In this document: piece by piece, positions 10,972 to 21,318 of the stretch
Position numbering within the stretch: position 1 is the stretch's first letter
Layout: the number at the start of each line of letters is the position of its first letter
NCBI RefSeq assembly: GCF_004359215.1
Contig: NC_090619.1
Span: 6,578,331-6,642,330, forward strand
Direction: 5' to 3'
DNA: 64,000 bases
Origin: Bremia lactucae
Taxonomy: Eukaryota; Oomycota; Peronosporomycetes; Peronosporales; Peronosporaceae
Translations under genes and position numbers: made by a program
The notes under the pieces: generated by a model
Seen by the model: the letters and a program-made list of their open reading frames with translations, nothing else
Told to the model about the DNA's origin: nothing
The model's database searches: none

Positions 10972-11376
10972 TCGGTGTGAGTGCTTACTTTGCTATTACC
11001 CGTGCACCAATAAAGATACTCACCCCCAAGCTTTTTTAGGATTTCAGAAGCTGAAAAGTCAAATGGCCAAATTCTTTCTAATAAGTAGCGTTTGTGCTGT
11101 AATAAGTTTTTGACAATTTAAAAGCGCTCTGCCTACATTTCTATGATCGCTTTTGTAGCAATAAAAAAATCTGAATCATTTGCTATACTTTGCACATTTT
11201 ACCTTGTATCGCATCGAATGCAAAATCTGGCATTACTGTACGGCATTATCCTATCCGCATCCTTTATAAAGCGTTAAAATCTGTAATCGAAGTGATTTAC
11301 TGTATACCGGTATCACGGTCATGTATTTCGCAGCTTGCTCTGCTGTTAGCTCTTAAGAAAGAGCCGCTTACCGTAA
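10972..11376. other. Low-complexity intergenic sequence
   Basis: AT-rich, no element or gene recognised. It ends CGTAA immediately before a GyB LTR terminus, a possible left target-site repeat; no clean right partner was found. Confidence 0.4.
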
Positions 11377-11847
11377 TGTAGCGGGGCTACCTCGCTCCAT
11401 GAGTAAAAGAAAACAGATAAGACTTTAAAATAAAAAAGTCGAATATTTCTATAAAGATTAACAAGTTTAAGAACTTCGTAAGTCATACAAGCTCGTAGAG
11501 CTTAAAGAGCTTTATTTCAAAGGGCTCGTAAAGCCAAGTGGCAACTAATTCCGAAAGTATGTACCTAAGGAAGGCTTCTTTATCTCAGTGATCGCAGCGC
11601 AAGCCTTCGGAAGGCACTAGAGACTTGAAGATCAATAGGGGAACTGAACTTTTATCTATAATAAAATATAAACCTCACTCAATTACATCCAAAATAAATT
11701 TCGACCACCAGATGGTTATCCGGTGGCTTCCACGCGTATTGCCCAAAATAAATGGAATTTGGTGATATCACTCTTTTGCAAAAGTTTATTTACCCATTGT
11801 GAATTGTACCTTATTTAAGGTTCACTAACGAATTGCACCCCGTTACA
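11377..11847 (-). repeat. GyB-I 3' LTR
   Basis: 471 bp with TG...CA ends on the plus text (TGTAGCGGGGCTAC ... CACCCCGTTACA). Landmarks GCAAGCCTTCGGAAGGCA and ACGCGTATTGCCC are shared with the LTRs at 18,746, 34,989, 48,838 and 55,388. The purine tract (GGGAGGG on the minus strand) abuts the right end, which marks it as a 3' LTR of a minus-strand element. Confidence 0.8.
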
Positions 11848-11970
11848 CCCTCCCGATTAACTGTTGACACCGAGCGTCGACATTCGCTACATTTCCTCTT
11901 CGAGGTTGGATATCATACAGCTAATTCGACAGCTGTATTTACATCCCTTTTGTCATAACGTCTAACGTGA

Positions 11971-12480
11971 GTGCCGACTATTGTCTCCTTCCTTGGAGAC
12001 GATGGGATCGTCGGCTATGATAGCCACACTCGTCTGAGGAAGAGGATTAGGAGCCCAAACCCAATAGGTGTCAGCGTGAAGACGAGTCCAAAATTTCGAT
12101 CCCAGAACGTGGTGTCGCATGACACCGGCTCTAGAGACCAATATGTTACAAACTCATTCGATGAAATGCAAGAGCGAGAAATTCTCAGAGATGAGCAAGC
12201 TCGCCTCTGGACAGCGGACATTGCAAAAGCAAAGCTTCCTAGTGAATATCGATTCAGACCACTTGTATGGAAGAGCGCTTGCGAGAGGGTGCGGACCGGA
12301 ATTTGGCAATTTGGATCACTGAAGCCAAGGCGAGAAAGCCGGAGGGCCACCAGTCTTCGTGAGCGACACCTCTCTCCACTGTTACGTCTGCGTGGCCAAG
12401 CATGTGGTGCCTCGGCGTCCTCAATGAGGTCAATTTCCGATCGTTTTGTATCTAGTTCAGACCGAACCAGACGTCTCACT
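11971..12480 (+). CDS. GyB antisense ORF (N-terminal ~170 aa)
   Basis: An open plus frame between the GyB 3' LTR and the element body, antisense to the element. Conserved core EREILRDEQARLWTADIAKA matches KQAILREEQTRCRAAALAKA at about 35,740-35,800 in GyB-II, same strand and position, so selection on protein or recent ancestry is plausible. Basic, Arg-rich; function unknown. The open frame runs on to 12,627, but from about 12,480 the DNA is GyA antisense-ORF sequence, so the tail is a chance fusion. Confidence 0.45.
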
Positions 12481-13368
12481 TATCCTTCAACGATAAAATT
12501 TCTTGACGGCTGTCGCCAGCTCGTCTCGAACAGACTAATTAGCCCGTGTGTTCGACAATTGATTGACCGCAACTTGTGTAAGTTTTTGCAACTATTCGCA
12601 ACAAACTTTGTCGACCGCCGACACTAAGCCATTCGACAAAAACGATCAACGACCTCCCGCAATTGCCAGAGGACGCGATCCATATCATCGTGATGACTCG
12701 GGTTTGACGAGTGAGGCGAAATTGATATTCCCCCCCTCCACATATATTGACGGACTTGAGTGGTGAGAAGCGTTTTCTGGTCGAACGCTTCTTTATTCAA
12801 CGCAATGTGAAATAGCTTTGAGCGAGTTATCTCTTTCGTTGGCAAGAGTATATGCCCTTGCATGATAACAGGGAACCTCGCTCCCAACTAATGGTGGATG
12901 TTCTCCGTCTCGTTCCACGATACGACGAGACCCATCCTCTTCCTCAGAGGGTCCATCGGAGAACGATCGCTTCTCGGACTCGTAAAATATTGTAAGCTTT
13001 CCATCCGTTCGCCCACCTCTTTTGTTATGCACGTCAAGCCAGTCCTCGTGACTTGTGCTGTGCACATTTCGAATGGCTATTTATCTTGAAACAAATGAGT
13101 CTTTTGCACGCTTGCATGTGTATCAATGCCAGAAAAACGCATCGACACAGAATTCAGTTTCGTCCTTAGCAGGCTTGTGAAGCCCTTGGGGTAGACGCAT
13201 GAGCGTCTTCCGAAACATTTGCATCACTAGCAGCTGCACTTCGTTGTGAAGGTGTCAGTCTTGCGGCCTCACAGACTACTCGCACGGTCTGATTTGGAAT
13301 TGAAAAAACAACAAGTGCTAATTTTGCGAGAAAGACACAATAATATTTTCTGTCACTCGGGGGGAGGG
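12481..13368 (-). pseudogene. GyA antisense ORF remnant
   Basis: The minus frame 13,065-12,793 carries KRSFSDGPSEEEDGSRRIVE and VPCYHARAYTLANERDNSLK, matching GyA copies at 43,140-43,290 and 9650-9790. ASDANVSEDAHAST near 13,235-13,195 matches the N-terminus at 42,140. Coiled-coil text (NTRANSSVRDELATAVKK) extends to about 12,500. It sits just left of a plus-oriented GyA LTR, again antisense and 3'-proximal. Confidence 0.5.
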
Positions 13369-13590
13369 CACCGTTCCATAAATATTATTTCTATAAGAGG
13401 AATATAAATATAATTTCCTATAAGTGGAAAACAATAATGAAGTATTATTTAGTATAATTTAATAATTTGACTTAATATTTAGTAAGACAACAACTATTGA
13501 TTGATTGGCTAAGTTTAAATCAACCCCGCTAATTCTTACTAGACACGAGTGGGCGGCGGGCAAGGAGGCGCTATACATACAGTCATTTCT
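13369..13590 (+). repeat. GyA LTR fragment, plus orientation
   Basis: A GGGGGGAGGG purine tract (13,358-13,367) precedes CCGTTCCATAAATATT. Later landmarks AATCAACCCCGCTAATTC and GAGGCGCTATACATAC align with 8750-8810. Similarity fades after about 13,590, so the 3' half is missing. Confidence 0.6.
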
Positions 13591-14143
13591 CTGCTATTTT
13601 ATGCCCCGCTACCTAATATCCTCTGTTGCTTTATGGATTTGGTCATCCGTCGTCATCCATCGTCATCGATCGTATTGAGATACCTTATAATTAATACTTA
13701 CTAAGATTTCAACGAAAAATATATAAGTAACAGAGGTAGACTTTTACTACAAAATGGTGACGAAAGTAAGAAACTTGTTAGGAAATGGCGGGAGGGATTG
13801 GGCAGAAATCATCATAAATCTAGGAATCAACAATGCTTTGCACAGTGCTACCATGGCGGGTCATGTTGCATTTTGCGAGCTACTTTAAAGGCATTGCGGT
13901 GCTCAGATTTTAGTAACGTCAAACAAAGAATTTTAAAATCTTTGGAGTTTTTTCTTGCAGTTGAAAATACGACCATGACCTCTTCCTCTGGTACCTCTTG
14001 ATCCTGCTCGTCAGCATCCTGCCCATATGCCAGGATCTTACCATCATTTAATTCAGCGTGAGCTGCGTCATCGTTTTCAATGGGATTGAGGAGGCTTTCA
14101 ACCGCCATGAGATTGCGCAGACGAATGCTTACACGGCACATGG
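13591..14143. other. Unassigned sequence with a minus-strand acidic frame
   Basis: 13,848-14,140 on the minus strand is open and acidic (DADEQDQEVPEEEVMVVFST), looking more protein-like than its complement. I cannot assign it; a piece of a Copia pol linker is possible given CoD next door. A near-repeat GTCATCCATCGTCATC lies at about 13,650. Confidence 0.3.
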
Positions 14144-15627
14144 GTGCAAGCCATGTCCCCTGTTGCCATGGTCCCCATGATGGACCCCATGACATACCGT
14201 GAAGCGATACAGTCACCATGCTCGGACTATTGGCAGCAAGCAATGACTTCCGAGATCGAGTCGCTTGAGGCAAACGGTGCGTGGAAAGTCGTGCCGAGGC
14301 CTTCAGAAAAATGTTACACTAAAAAATGGCTACTTAAAACCAAGCCACGCTGATGGCAAGCTGGAGAAATACAAGGCTATGTTGGTGGCTTGCCGTACGA
14401 ACAATCTCATGGCATTGACTATTTCATGACGTCCAGTGCAGTGCTTACATTACGATGACGAATACAGCGCTTGCGCTCGCAAAATTGTGGAAATCCTGCG
14501 CGAGTTGGCGACTATCAACGCTCACGTAAAAGCTGAGAAGGAAGACGATCTGGAGATCATCCTACACCTTCCCAAAGTATGAATATTGACTGGAAAAAGT
14601 GCAAGGTAGCTAGCTGATCAAGGTAGCAGAGGACAAGTTGCGTTGCGATTAATAAAGACTCTCTGTGGCCTGAAGCAGGCTGGATGACACTGGGCGGAGC
14701 GCCTGGACAAGACACTAGTGCAATTGAATTTCGCGCAGTGCTACACCGACAGCTGTCTATATCATAAAAATGACCATGGAACCACAATAGAGTGTGTATG
14801 AGCAAATTACTTTAGTGACTGACTCGGATATAACCCCCGTTGACCATTATTTACGACGACATGCACGTGTTAGAGGTGAAAACGATTTCGGATATGTAGA
14901 CAAAGTATATTGGCATGAGGGCGACGTACGACAACCAAATTGTTGCGCACTTGAACATGAGCAGTGCTTTCGAGAGCGAATCGATACAAATGGACTCGAG
15001 CTGGCAAACGCAGCATGGACCTCGATTGGAGATGATCAAGACGGAGGAAGCGAAAGCGATCTCTTACCTAACGGAAACGACGGAACGGTAAAACAGTCGA
15101 CCATTTCTTTGTTTAAATCGTTGATCGGAAGCTTGCTATGGCTCGCGCGCTGCACGAGACCTGAAAGGGGTCGTTTTGGATGAAGGACGATGATGTTAAG
15201 GCCAAGGACGAACCTGTGACACTCGAGATATTCAGCGATGGGAATTATGCGGTGGACTGCGAGAATCGCGAATTTGAAGAGTACATAAATGGGAAAGTCG
15301 TGGGGTGGATCTGCAAGAAAACAACTCTTATCTACGATGAAAGCAGAGTTTGTAGCTTGGCCACTCGTGGCGAGAAAGGTACAAGGAATGTGTGGGCTAC
15401 TTGATAAAATCGATAAGGTGAAGCTCCATGAATGCTGCACGTCGAAAACCAGGCAGCTGTTAAGCAAACCACCGTCGAGGACAGCTCAGGAAGAGCTAAT
15501 GCATTGCGGTGCGACACAAGTTTGTAACAGATTACAGCAAGAAGGGCAAGCTCATGTAGCGCACTGCGAGTCGGGGATGACGCGAGCGGACGTGCTAAAG
15601 CTGCGCGAGCTTATGTCTCTGACGTAA
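14144..15627 (+). pseudogene. CoD (Ty1/Copia) RT and RNase H, decayed
   Basis: RT start: MTYREAIQSPCSDYWQQAMT and LEANGAWKVVPRP (14,174-14,310). After frameshifts: LALAKLWK, LCGLKQAG near 14,660-14,690, and LNFAQCYTDSCLYHK. The catalytic YVDD region has become YEQITL at about 14,794. SLIGSLLWLARCTRPE near 15,118-15,165, then RNase H text (LEIFSDGNYAVDCENR; VVGWICKK). Distinct from CoC in every block. Its LTRs were not found. Confidence 0.75.
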
Positions 15628-16047
15628 AGAAATCCCTGAAAGAAATATTGACGCGGCTTCGACTATTAAAACGCAGCGCGACTATTGGAACGCGGTGACT
15701 ACTGAAGCAAAAGTTCTGTTAAAGAGGAAGGCGACTGTAGAATACGTGCAGATGAGACGGATAAAAGCGTGGCAGATTAAAGTCGTCTTATACATTTCTC
15801 GGCTTACGTTTCGGGAGCACCTGAATTTGTAAGGTCTCCAATTAATAAAACATTAGTTTCTGTAACGAAAGGGCACGTATCACTGAATCGATCTGCACGA
15901 TGCACGCTTTCAATTTAAAAAAGTGATTAGATAATTAAAGTACAGAGGGCTTCGTGACCAACGAATTGCAGCTCTCAGAGCCAATGAATTTATAGGGAGA
16001 TAAGTAATACGTACTCTATATTATCTATAATGAATAATGGATGGCAA
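15628..16047. other. No recognisable gene
   Basis: Could include the lost CoD 3' LTR (TTAAAAAAGTGATTAG near 15,915) but nothing pairs with it elsewhere in the window. Confidence 0.35.
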
Positions 16048-17143
16048 TTAAAATTTAGGATTTGCTGGGTAATCATCAGCAATTGTTTCCTGTAGGATCT
16101 TTAAGGATCGATGACCCACTTCGCCCACTAAACCCGCCTCGTATCCAAGAACAGCTTCATCCAGCTGCGATGATGAGTTTAACTCACTATCTGGTCGAAT
16201 GAACACCCCAGATAAGTCACTAGCCTTTATGGCCTGTTCAAACTCATCTACGGACATTTTGTCTAGCTTTAGAAGAGCATGTAACGATCGGATAGCTTCA
16301 AGGCTGAGACCACCCTTAACGTTACCAGTCACACTATCAACAAGCGTAGACAGCAGATCGCTAATATCACTATGTGACATGATAGGCGCTTCGTGTCTTG
16401 CCGTATTCGACTTTTGTCTCTGCAGTCTCGATGTCGAGCCAGTACACCTCATCGTGGCTGGGACATTAATGTTCCCAAATTGTACAGGTTCTGCAACCTA
16501 AGTTTGCTCTATACAAGAGCCGATTTTCAATTCAACCCATCCGATGAGAAGTCACGTAACTTGTTCTCCAGAGAATAGTTACGTGTCACTTCACATGCAT
16601 CCAATACACTTAGCCCTGAACGTATTAATATGCTACCACGGCTCTGAGAACACATCGCGATGTTTCCACAGTGTCACAACTGAAACTATTGTGGTCCCAC
16701 CTCGACCGACCTCACTCAATAAACTTTAACGTGCCACTCCATGAGGATCTGAGAAATTACACCTTTGATGGCTCGGCCCTAGGCCCACAATGCTTTCAGC
16801 ATTCAGTGATTCGTCATAACAACGAGTATCACTCAATAAAGTACGAGCCATTTCACCAACAAATAATGAGTCACGCTCACGATCAATGTTCTCAACATTG
16901 TCGTCAATCAACTGAATATTCCAATTTACAACACACTGACAGATTCCGTCAGTGGCTCACGCCAATAACATTCTTGTTGCCTACCGACGGTAACTTCATG
17001 ACTCTCCAACGCTTCGCTAGAAACATTGCGCATCGCGCCTAACGCTTAGACCTCCAATCAATCCATGGCTCATGGTGTCCAAGCCAGGTCATACAAAGGA
17101 TGAGATCATATCTTGAATCCAGGTCATGAACAAGACAGCGTTC
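16048..17143 (-). pseudogene. GyB-I protease-to-RT linker
   Basis: The minus frame 16,452-16,048 holds LSLEAIRSLHALLKLDKMSV and SSQLDEAVLGYEAG. The same text recurs at 39,017-39,373 in GyB-II (SLEVTPLLHALLELGEMFVD, SLLDEAVLGYEGG) and, decayed, at 52,740-52,960 in GyB-III. It is a conserved but unnamed polyprotein segment of the family. 16,453-17,143 matches 39,400-39,960 with broken frames. Confidence 0.6.
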
Positions 17144-17384
17144 CTAAATTTTATTCTGTTTTGGCAGCTATACTATTTAATGATGGTAATCCAAACGACA
17201 CCAAAACAAGTTGTAATAGTAAACTAATTCCTAATTTTAATTTTATTCCACGACCTATTGGTGTTAGTCTATCTACAGCTTTTAAACCTGTTTGAACAGG
17301 TCCTTTCACAAATTCTCTAGGCAAAATACCGGGAGCTTTAATTTCAACTCGACTTTATAATTTACTATTAATTTGACCTTTTCC
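17144..17384 (-). pseudogene. atp1: Nuclear mitochondrial insertion (NUMT) with atp1 fragment
   Basis: AT-rich block interrupting the GyB-I sequence: the element reads GCGTTCC then, about 241 bp later, TTCCATGCTCTCAAAG, whereas GyB-II has GCGTTCCATACTGTC directly (39,970). Minus-strand 17,384-17,247 translates to mitochondrial ATP synthase alpha: [31 protein letters not shown], with spacing to the upstream GKG exactly as in the family. One in-frame TAA interrupts it. Beyond GRG (17,144-17,246) atp1 similarity stops, so a second mitochondrial scrap may be joined. Non-functional. Confidence 0.85.
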
Positions 17385-17640
17385 ATGCTCTCAAAGTCCA
17401 AAAACGTAATACCTAAGACCAATGGAACTTTAGACACGGTGACACGAGTACCAGTCGCTAAGCGAACAGTAATCAAATCACCTGCATGCGCTTTTGCGCC
17501 ACAGATTCCCTGATTCCCTTCCAGGAAACGACTCGAGCGTAATTGCAAGATGCTCCTGAATCATTTAAATTGACCATGGCTTATCGAAGCACTTAACAGT
17601 CGCCTTAGCGACTAATAAAAATAAGCCGTGCTTGTATTCA
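17385..17640 (-). pseudogene. GyB-I aspartic protease fragment
   Basis: Minus-strand text NDSGASCNYAR near 17,568-17,530 holds the catalytic D-S-G-A. TVRLATGTRVTVSKVPLVLG and ITFLDFESMEK follow, as in the protease of GyB-III (VNVGINFLDFDSMERC). The C-terminal part is displaced by the NUMT. Confidence 0.7.
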
Positions 17641-18745
17641 CGTCGTGCCACTAAGCACATATAGCTCTTTGAAGCTAGGGCTGCTTATCAACACTCCACA
17701 GAGCCTAGTTCTGTCCCAGTAGGGCACTTCGCTCTCACTGGGTATAGGCGTTTCCCGCACCAAACTAACTTCTTATATGAGGTGAAGATGGTGCTCTTTC
17801 GAGCTTTGGGCGAGTTACAGAACGGACAAGCCGGGCACAAGTGCTAAGTGCTCCCGGACTTATAATATCTATAAATGTTCCTATGCTGTTCCGCAGATTG
17901 AAGCTATTCTTCTCCATCCTTAAAGTTTAAATCCATGGGTTCAGGTCATTTGAACGAACCTGATGTGCTCGAAGAGAAGTTAAAGCCGATTTCAGCGTGT
18001 AACGCCAAGGCAACCGCCGCTTCAAAGTAGCAGGATGGGATCAAAAAAATTCTCCGGGCAACGCTCGCATTGAGGTCTTCCATCGATAGTGACTAAAATC
18101 ACTTCATGCACTGGATCTTGATGCATAGCGGTAATAAGAGCTCTCATCACTTGGACATAGTCCTCTAGGTTCTGTTTAATCTGATGAGCCGTTAAGAATC
18201 GAGACCGAGTGCGAACAGCCTGATCAGGCGGTGCAAACATGCCTGTCATTTGCTGTTTAGCGAATCCCACGTGGGGAAAACGTCTTAGTGCCCATTCCAT
18301 GGCTCTACCATCGAGCTTGAGTATTGTCATGGCCATTTTTGTCGTTCGGTTAGGAACGTGGCAGAGTCTATGGCCATCTCATTTGCTTGATCCAAAAAAG
18401 AGATTTCTCCCTCTTTACCCTCATATGCCTTACCATTGACAACAAGAGGGCGAACCTTAGGCTCGGATTAAATAAAGAAATGTACCGATTCAGCAAAGAT
18501 GTCACTAAGGGGACCTGGACCTATACGAAATAATGGAGGATTCATATTGCATCCAGACTTTAAGCCTTGCATGCTGAACCTCTACTCCCTGGCACCTGAT
18601 GAATTCAATGTGATTTAGCCCAACAAAGTTTTGTGCTACACAAGCGCTGCACGTTGCGCCCTTGAAAGTTCGGGGAAATACTCATTTCAGCAGAGGCGTA
18701 GTCTTGTAAAGATTCAGGCGAATATTGACACCGAGTGCTACCAGG
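17641..18745 (-). pseudogene. GyB-I gag and primer-binding site
   Basis: The minus frame 18,336-18,022 gives [40 protein letters not shown] and LEDYVQVMRALITAMHQDPV, a retrotransposon gag domain. GyB-II (40,470-41,200) and GyB-III (53,700-54,200) match. On the minus strand the LTR end (GCTACA) is followed after two bases by TGGTAGCACTCGGTGTCAAT (18,743-18,724), the family primer-binding site, complementary to an unidentified tRNA 3' end. Frames are broken. Confidence 0.7.
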
Positions 18746-19383
18746 TGTAGCGGGGCTACCCGCTCTATAAGTCAGATGAAGCAGAGAAAGACTATGAACT
18801 CAAAAAGTCACTTAAGAATATAAAGCTCAGAAGTTTTAACAAATCATAAGTCGTACAAGCTCTTAGAACTTAGAGAATGCTAGATCAAGGTATCAGTGGT
18901 TCGCAAAATCAAGTGGCAGCAAATGCACGGGAGTTTATACTTAGGAAGGCTTGATCCTCTCACAGATCACTGCGCAAGTCTTAAGAAGGCACGACACGCT
19001 ATTAAGATCAAAACGGGAACGGAACTTGTATATGTTTGAAAAAAGCCTTTACCTAATTACTCATTTTCATTCACAGGACAATCCACATTATACTAGGTCT
19101 TTCAGTCAAAATTCAAAAAAGAACTTTTAAAGAGGAGGCGGAGCTCACCTTCTGTGTTTAACTCTGCGAAAACTAAGGTCATCAATGAATGTAGAGAGAA
19201 GAACTGACAAGTACCCATACTAACTCGCACAAACTTTTACCAAGATTTTGGCCACCAGGTCGCTCAATCTGATGGCTGCCACGCGTATTACCCATTATAA
19301 ATGGAATTTTGATGATTTTACGTGCTTTTGTCGGTAAAGTCATCAAAACTCCATTTATTATGGGCAATACGCGTGGCAGCCAT
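18746..19383 (-). repeat. GyB-I 5' LTR, ending in a foldback
   Basis: Plus text starts TGTAGCGGGGCTACC. GCAAGTCTTAAGAAGGCA near 18,974 matches the other GyB LTRs. Instead of the normal terminal part, the LTR runs into a palindrome (19,272-19,383) that turns back on itself, so its true terminus is missing. Confidence 0.7.
19272..19383. repeat. Foldback palindrome 1
   Basis: The left arm begins ATGGCTGCCACGCGTATT and ends GATGATTTTAC. The right arm is its reverse complement with a few mismatches, ending AATACGCGTGGCAGCCAT. Arms about 50 bp, loop about 12 nt. The arm is ordinary GyB LTR sequence, so the structure arose inside the LTR. Confidence 0.85.
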
Positions 19384-20589
19384 TTCTTAACTAGAAAAGT
19401 AATATTCTTATAGTGCGATGTGATTTATACCAAAATAACGGTTTACCACGCGAAATGGGCTGCCTCATTTTACGAAAACAATACTTAATTGGAGAACGAC
19501 GCTTGATGGAGCGCACGCTCTTACAATATTTAAGTAGCGTAAAGGGTATCATCAGCTTTACCGTTGCATAATTTGAGGCTTGGTCATTGGGCATAAACGC
19601 GAAGGAAGCGTGCAATACAAGCCAAACTTAAATAGAGCATTGCTCGGCTTTTTAAACGATGTACTTTTGATTCGGAAAGCATGTTGGAAACTGGCTGCTA
19701 GTTACTTATCTTTCAAGGTAGTGAGTTTTGAATTTTGTGGAGTTGATGGCTCCGGCCATTGGATGTTTCTCCATACGCAATCAATTCAAGCATGTGTGCT
19801 TAATTTTTAGGTTTAATACACGTTATTACTATTAAACTCCTTATTAGTCATTTTGGCAGGAATATCAGTCTTACAATAAGGCAGATTGCTGCCAATCAGG
19901 TGCAGCAATAAGTGTACAGCAATTTCTCGACACCGCGGTCCGACACGCAGGACTTCCTAGCTTCTTAGAACCTTGAACTGAACGTCGTGTACGTGAAGTA
20001 GTCGAGGCGTTCCACCTTCACTGTAATCAGTGTAGGTTGTAGTACTGTTATCAGTGTCCCGTTACAGTTAAGCTGTCACTGATAAGCTTACTCAAAACTG
20101 CACATTGTTCCACAGCTTCAAGCAACTGTACCAGAGCGGTATTTGACAGAATAAGGGTCAATATGTTCTTCTTAGATGAGCAACAATAATTTGCTGGTCT
20201 GAGCAACTTTCTTCGAAGGAGCCGCATCACTGAGTAATCTTGTGGCGTCAACGTACCGTAAAAAGCTGAGCATATACGAGTTAAAAAATTGGGAATGAGA
20301 TATAAAAATGCCGAATATTTAGAAAGTAAAATTGCACTTTCTTTATTCTGCAGAAGCTTTAATATTAATAAAACTTTCGAGCAGTTGAACAAATTGACTC
20401 AGTATGTTATTTTTTGTGCTGTCTATTAAAGTATATCATCAACTGACTGCATGTATCATACAGAGCAGCAGCAAATCGCATAATATATTTATTTAGTCAA
20501 TATTCAAGTATTTGCCATTCATGAGGGCTAAATTGCCAAAAAGTCGATTCTGTATATCGAATTCCATTCTTTCCTTTCGTTAAAAATTT
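19384..20589. other. Unassigned sequence with a GyA LTR scrap
   Basis: 19,970-20,068 (CTTCTTAGAACCTTGAAC, GAACGTCGTGTACGTGA, TCACTGTAATCAGTGTAGG, GTCCCGTTACA) resembles the R/U5 side of a plus-oriented GyA LTR. The 113-codon minus frame at 20,392-20,051 has no recognisable motif. 20,590 onward enters GyB-0 RT. Confidence 0.4.
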
Positions 20590-20599
20590 TTTAGCCGTA

Positions 20600-20918
20600 G
20601 TTCATCGTCTGTTTTACCTCCTGATAGAGGCGTACGTCATGAAATTGGTTTGGTTCCGAAAACCAAATACTGTGTTACACGACAATGCCCTCTACTAAAG
20701 GAACAGTGACATCATTGACGACATCTTCCGTGCTAGGCATGAGGTGGAAATGATACAAGAACAAATTTCGCAATTCGACACCGACGTTCTTTGTCAAATA
20801 GCCAAATGATAAATGGCGCATTGTACATGCATATAATAAGCTTAATGCTGCTACTATACCAGCAAAGACACTCATTCGTAGAGAAAAATATTCTTCGTGA
20901 CAGTATGGTGGGAAATAC
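20600..20918 (+). pseudogene. GyB-0 reverse transcriptase, left half (target of CoC)
   Basis: GVRHEIGLVPKTKYCVTRQC near 20,627-20,690 and DIIDDIFRARHEV (20,712) match GyB-III RT (GVRHEIDLVPGTKYCVTRQW; DVIDDFFRAKHEAG). The reading stops at the CoC insertion and resumes at 30,858. Across the gap the junction reads MVGNTMYSALDLVD, colinear with MVGRTMYSALDLVD in GyB-III. Confidence 0.8.
20914..20918 (+). repeat. Target-site duplication AATAC (left)
   Basis: AATAC directly precedes the LTR terminus TGTTGA at 20,919. The same five bases follow the right LTR terminus at 30,858-30,862. Five bp is the usual Copia duplication length. Confidence 0.85.
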
Positions 20919-20933
20919 TGTTGAAAATTGATG

Positions 20934-21297
20934 AGTTTATCTCAATCTTACCGTTAACTTTATCCTACCGTTAGCTTTATCCTACCGTTAATTCTTTCCT
21001 ATCGTTCGCTGCGCCCCCTTTCCCAGATTATGTGGACTACCATAAATGGGGGACCTCACTCTCTGGCGGTACAGTGCTGGTGAACCCCAAACACCAGTTC
21101 CCGAAGGTTTTACTTTTTGTCGTTACCGGGTATCGAACCGGTGACCAGTGGGACGCACCGCCATGCCTTACCCGACTAAGCCACAACACACGATATTTTC
21201 CACATTCAAAATCTCTGTATAATTCTTGTCATACGATCCCTTATACACGCATATGCATAAAGCGCAACACTTTCGATGAACACATCAATCTTCAACA
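20934..21297 (-). repeat. CoC LTR, left outer, inverted and truncated
   Basis: Reverse complement of the right outer LTR from its start to base 364 (30,415-30,778). The last 79 bp are missing and replaced by a 15 bp remnant (TGTTGAAAATTGATG) that matches the start of a plus-oriented LTR at 14 of 15 bases. Confidence 0.85.
21129..21183 (-). promoter_or_regulatory. tRNA-like Pol III promoter in CoC LTR (copy 1)
   Basis: Minus strand: A box TGGCTTAGTCGG (21,183-21,172) and B box GGTTCGATACC (21,139-21,129), starts 44 nt apart as in tRNA genes (positions 8 and 52). Confidence 0.7.
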
Positions 21298-21318
21298 CTC
21301 TCCCTTGATGTGCATTCG

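Noticed and set aside
12015..12479. 154-codon minus ORF opposite the GyB antisense ORF
   Set aside because: The plus-strand reading is the one conserved with 35,700-35,800; the minus frame is not.
17113..17295. 60-codon plus ORF ending TAFKPV
   Set aside because: It is the reverse reading of the atp1 NUMT. The minus strand matches ATP synthase alpha with correct spacing.
20051..20392. 113-codon minus ORF
   Set aside because: No motif, low-complexity Leu/Ser content, no homologous copy elsewhere in the window.
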